Assembly (NCBI RefSeq): GCF_020524165.1 | Contig: NZ_JAIVKU010000004.1 | Span: 1-64,000, forward strand | Direction: 5' to 3' | Source: Guptibacillus hwajinpoensis | GTDB taxonomy: Bacteria; Bacillota; Bacilli; Bacillales; Guptibacillaceae | DNA length: 64,000 nucleotides | Shown: piece by piece, positions 62,645 to 64,000 of the stretch | Layout: each line of letters opens with the position of its first letter | How positions within the stretch are numbered: the first letter of the stretch is position 1 | Notes under the pieces: generated by a model | The model's input: the letters and a program-made list of their open reading frames with translations, nothing else | Told to the model about the DNA's origin: nothing | The model's database searches: none | Made by a program: the position numbers and the translations under genes

Positions 62645-64000
62645 CTACTCCTTCATAACGGAATCAATGTAGTTTATTGGATCAACCATTTGATCGGCAA
62701 TGGTTTGGACAGTCGGATATACGAACTCTGCTCCTAGTCCAAGAAATACGGTGAATACCAATAGAAAAGCCGCCGGCAAGATTTTACCTTTAATAGGATT
62801 TCCGCTTGGTACGTATTCCGATTTGGGCTCGCCCCAGAATCCATTGATAAAGATCCGAATAACAGATAGAAGTATTAATAGACTTGTCATTAAACCAATT
62901 ATGCCCAGTACATAATGACCTTCTTCGAATGCTCCTCTTAGAATCAAAAGTTTACCGATAAATCCACTAAACGGGGGTAACCCTGCAAGCGCAAGTGCGG
63001 CAATGAAAAAGAGCCACCCAAGTAGTGGTTGATTTTTAATAATGCCGCCCATTTTCCTTAAATCTGAAGTGCCGGCATAAGCAACCATAGCACCTACTAG
63101 GAAGAAGAGCGCTGCTTTTATAATCATATCATGTAGAAGATAATAAACCGTTCCGGCGAGTGCAGTGGCTGAGAAAACGCCTATGCCAAGAATCATATAA
63201 CCGACCGCTGGAATAATGTTGTAAGCGATAATGAGTTGGACATTGTTCGTTGACAACGCTCCAATTACGCCAAAAACAAGTGTAAACCCTGCAAGTATCA
63301 ATAAAATCTGGTGCGTGACAGACAGATTGTATACAAAAATCAACGAGAATACCCTGAGAATTGAGTAGACTCCAACTTTAGTGAGAAGCGCCCCAAATAA
63401 CGCTGATATAACGGTTGGCGGAACAGTATAAGACTTAGGTAACCAGAAATAAAGTGGGAACAGGGCGCCCTTAGTAGCAAATACAATTAGGAGGAGAATA
63501 GCGATAGTGGTTAACACGCCATCTTGTTGAACTTCTCCTACCCGTTCTGCCAATTGGGCCATATTTACGGTTCCTACTACTGCATAAAGAAAAGAGACGG
63601 TTGTAACAAAGAGCATGGAAGAGAATAAGTTAATAATAATGTACTTAAATGATTCTCTAAACTGTTCTTTTGTACCTCCAAGAACAATCAACCCATATGA
63701 AGCAATTAGGAGTACTTCAAAGAATACGAATAAATTAAACAAGTCTCCTGTTAAAAAGGCTCCGCTTACCCCTGCGATGAGAAGTTGAAAGAGCGGATAA
63801 AAGTAGTATCGCTCACGCTGTTCATCTAATGATTTAAATGCATAGAAAGCACATGCAACAGAGATGATATTCGCTGTTACAACGAGTAGCATAGCGAGCG
63901 GATCAGCTACAAGAACGATGCCATAAGGCACTGTCCAATCCCCTGCTTTTAATACGATGGTACCATTTTGAATGACATTAAAGGCAATGATCGAAACAAC
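62645..64000 (-). CDS. mrpD: Na+/H+ antiporter subunit MrpD, 5' end outside the window
   Basis: Homologous to NADH dehydrogenase subunits ND2/ND4/ND5; the proton-translocating core of Mrp. At least 452 residues are visible: the frame is open through the right edge (VVSIIAFNVIQNGTIVLKAG precedes the PYGIVL segment), so the GTG near 63931 is internal. Conserved features include the discontinuous-helix lysines/glutamates in the ND4-like core and TKGALFPLYFWLPKSYTVPP. The mrpABC genes should lie just beyond. Confidence 0.94.
   Translation of the reverse strand, partial: VVSIIAFNVIQNGTIVLKAGDWTVPYGIVLVADPLAMLLVVTANIISVACAFYAFKSLDEQRERYYFYPLFQLLIAGVSGAFLTGDLFNLFVFFEVLLIASYGLIVLGGTKEQFRESFKYIIINLFSSMLFVTTVSFLYAVVGTVNMAQLAERVGEVQQDGVLTTIAILLLIVFATKGALFPLYFWLPKSYTVPPTVISALFGALLTKVGVYSILRVFSLIFVYNLSVTHQILLILAGFTLVFGVIGALSTNNVQLIIAYNIIPAVGYMILGIGVFSATALAGTVYYLLHDMIIKAALFFLVGAMVAYAGTSDLRKMGGIIKNQPLLGWLFFIAALALAGLPPFSGFIGKLLILRGAFEEGHYVLGIIGLMTSLLILLSVIRIFINGFWGEPKSEYVPSGNPIKGKILPAAFLLVFTVFLGLGAEFVYPTVQTIADQMVDPINYIDSVMKE

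Overview
The window is chromosomal DNA of a low-GC, spore-forming Bacillaceae bacterium. Support: gene order from ruvA to yrhC closely follows the Bacillus subtilis ruvA/secDF/relA/hisS/alaS/mtnN neighbourhood; sporulation genes (spoVB, rsfA-type regulator, sigK, yjcZ-type); two T-box leaders; a Bacillus-type 6S RNA; strong AGGAGG ribosome binding sites with many TTG/GTG starts. An Mrp-type Na+/H+ antiporter operon and an ArsB/NhaD-type carrier would fit a saline or alkaline habitat, but this is inference. No prophage, IS element or CRISPR array was seen.

Layout. 1-360: three ~115-bp copies of a palindromic repeat. 426-4865: ruvA-ruvB-DUF2905-queA-tgt-yajC (Holliday junction migration, queuosine tRNA modification, Sec accessory). 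4901-9691: membrane proteins (YrzE-like, ArsB/NhaD carrier, DUF421, SpoVB flippase, small multidrug export family). 9771-12353: comN and separate secD and secF. 12482-19574: CDF transporter, LapA-like protein, recJ-apt-relA-dtd. 19639-21072 (minus): SH3 amidase. 21395-24846: Asp-type T-box, hisS-aspS. 24879-25365: 6S RNA, terminator and more repeats. 25361-27520 (minus): RsfA-type regulator and rarA. 27667-34141: YczE-like protein, cymR, cysteine desulfurase, mnmA, TPR protein, recD2. 34259-43016: zinc-ribbon protein, AI-2E family protein, Ala T-box and alaS, ireB-family, ruvX, DUF1292, mltG, trmR, udk, greA. 43132-45844: pbpI, yrrS, yrzA. 46005-50248: one complete SAH-to-cysteine operon yrrT-mtnN-luxS-mccA-mccB, then yrhC. 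50316-52543 (minus): a MotA/MotB-type stator pair resembling ZorA/ZorB. 52691-53657: a compact run of six very small ORFs, three of them YrzI-like, with elaborate leader structures. 53874-58717: nadE, two unrecognised genes, hmp and nsrR (divergent, with NsrR-like dyads), sigK. 58845-64000: a WYL-like small protein behind a LexA-like box, an SGNH hydrolase, yfkAB, a YjcZ-type peptide with a sigma-K promoter, and the 3' end of the mrp operon, cut by the window edge inside mrpD.

Most genes are conserved housekeeping genes. The parts least explained by known annotation are the stator pair plus small-ORF array at 50316-53657, the covarying palindromic repeats, the split secD/secF, the luxS insertion into the sulfur operon, and the two LexA-like boxes before the WYL-like gene. 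Gene starts were moved to codons with a well-spaced ribosome binding site where the longest open frame lacked one.
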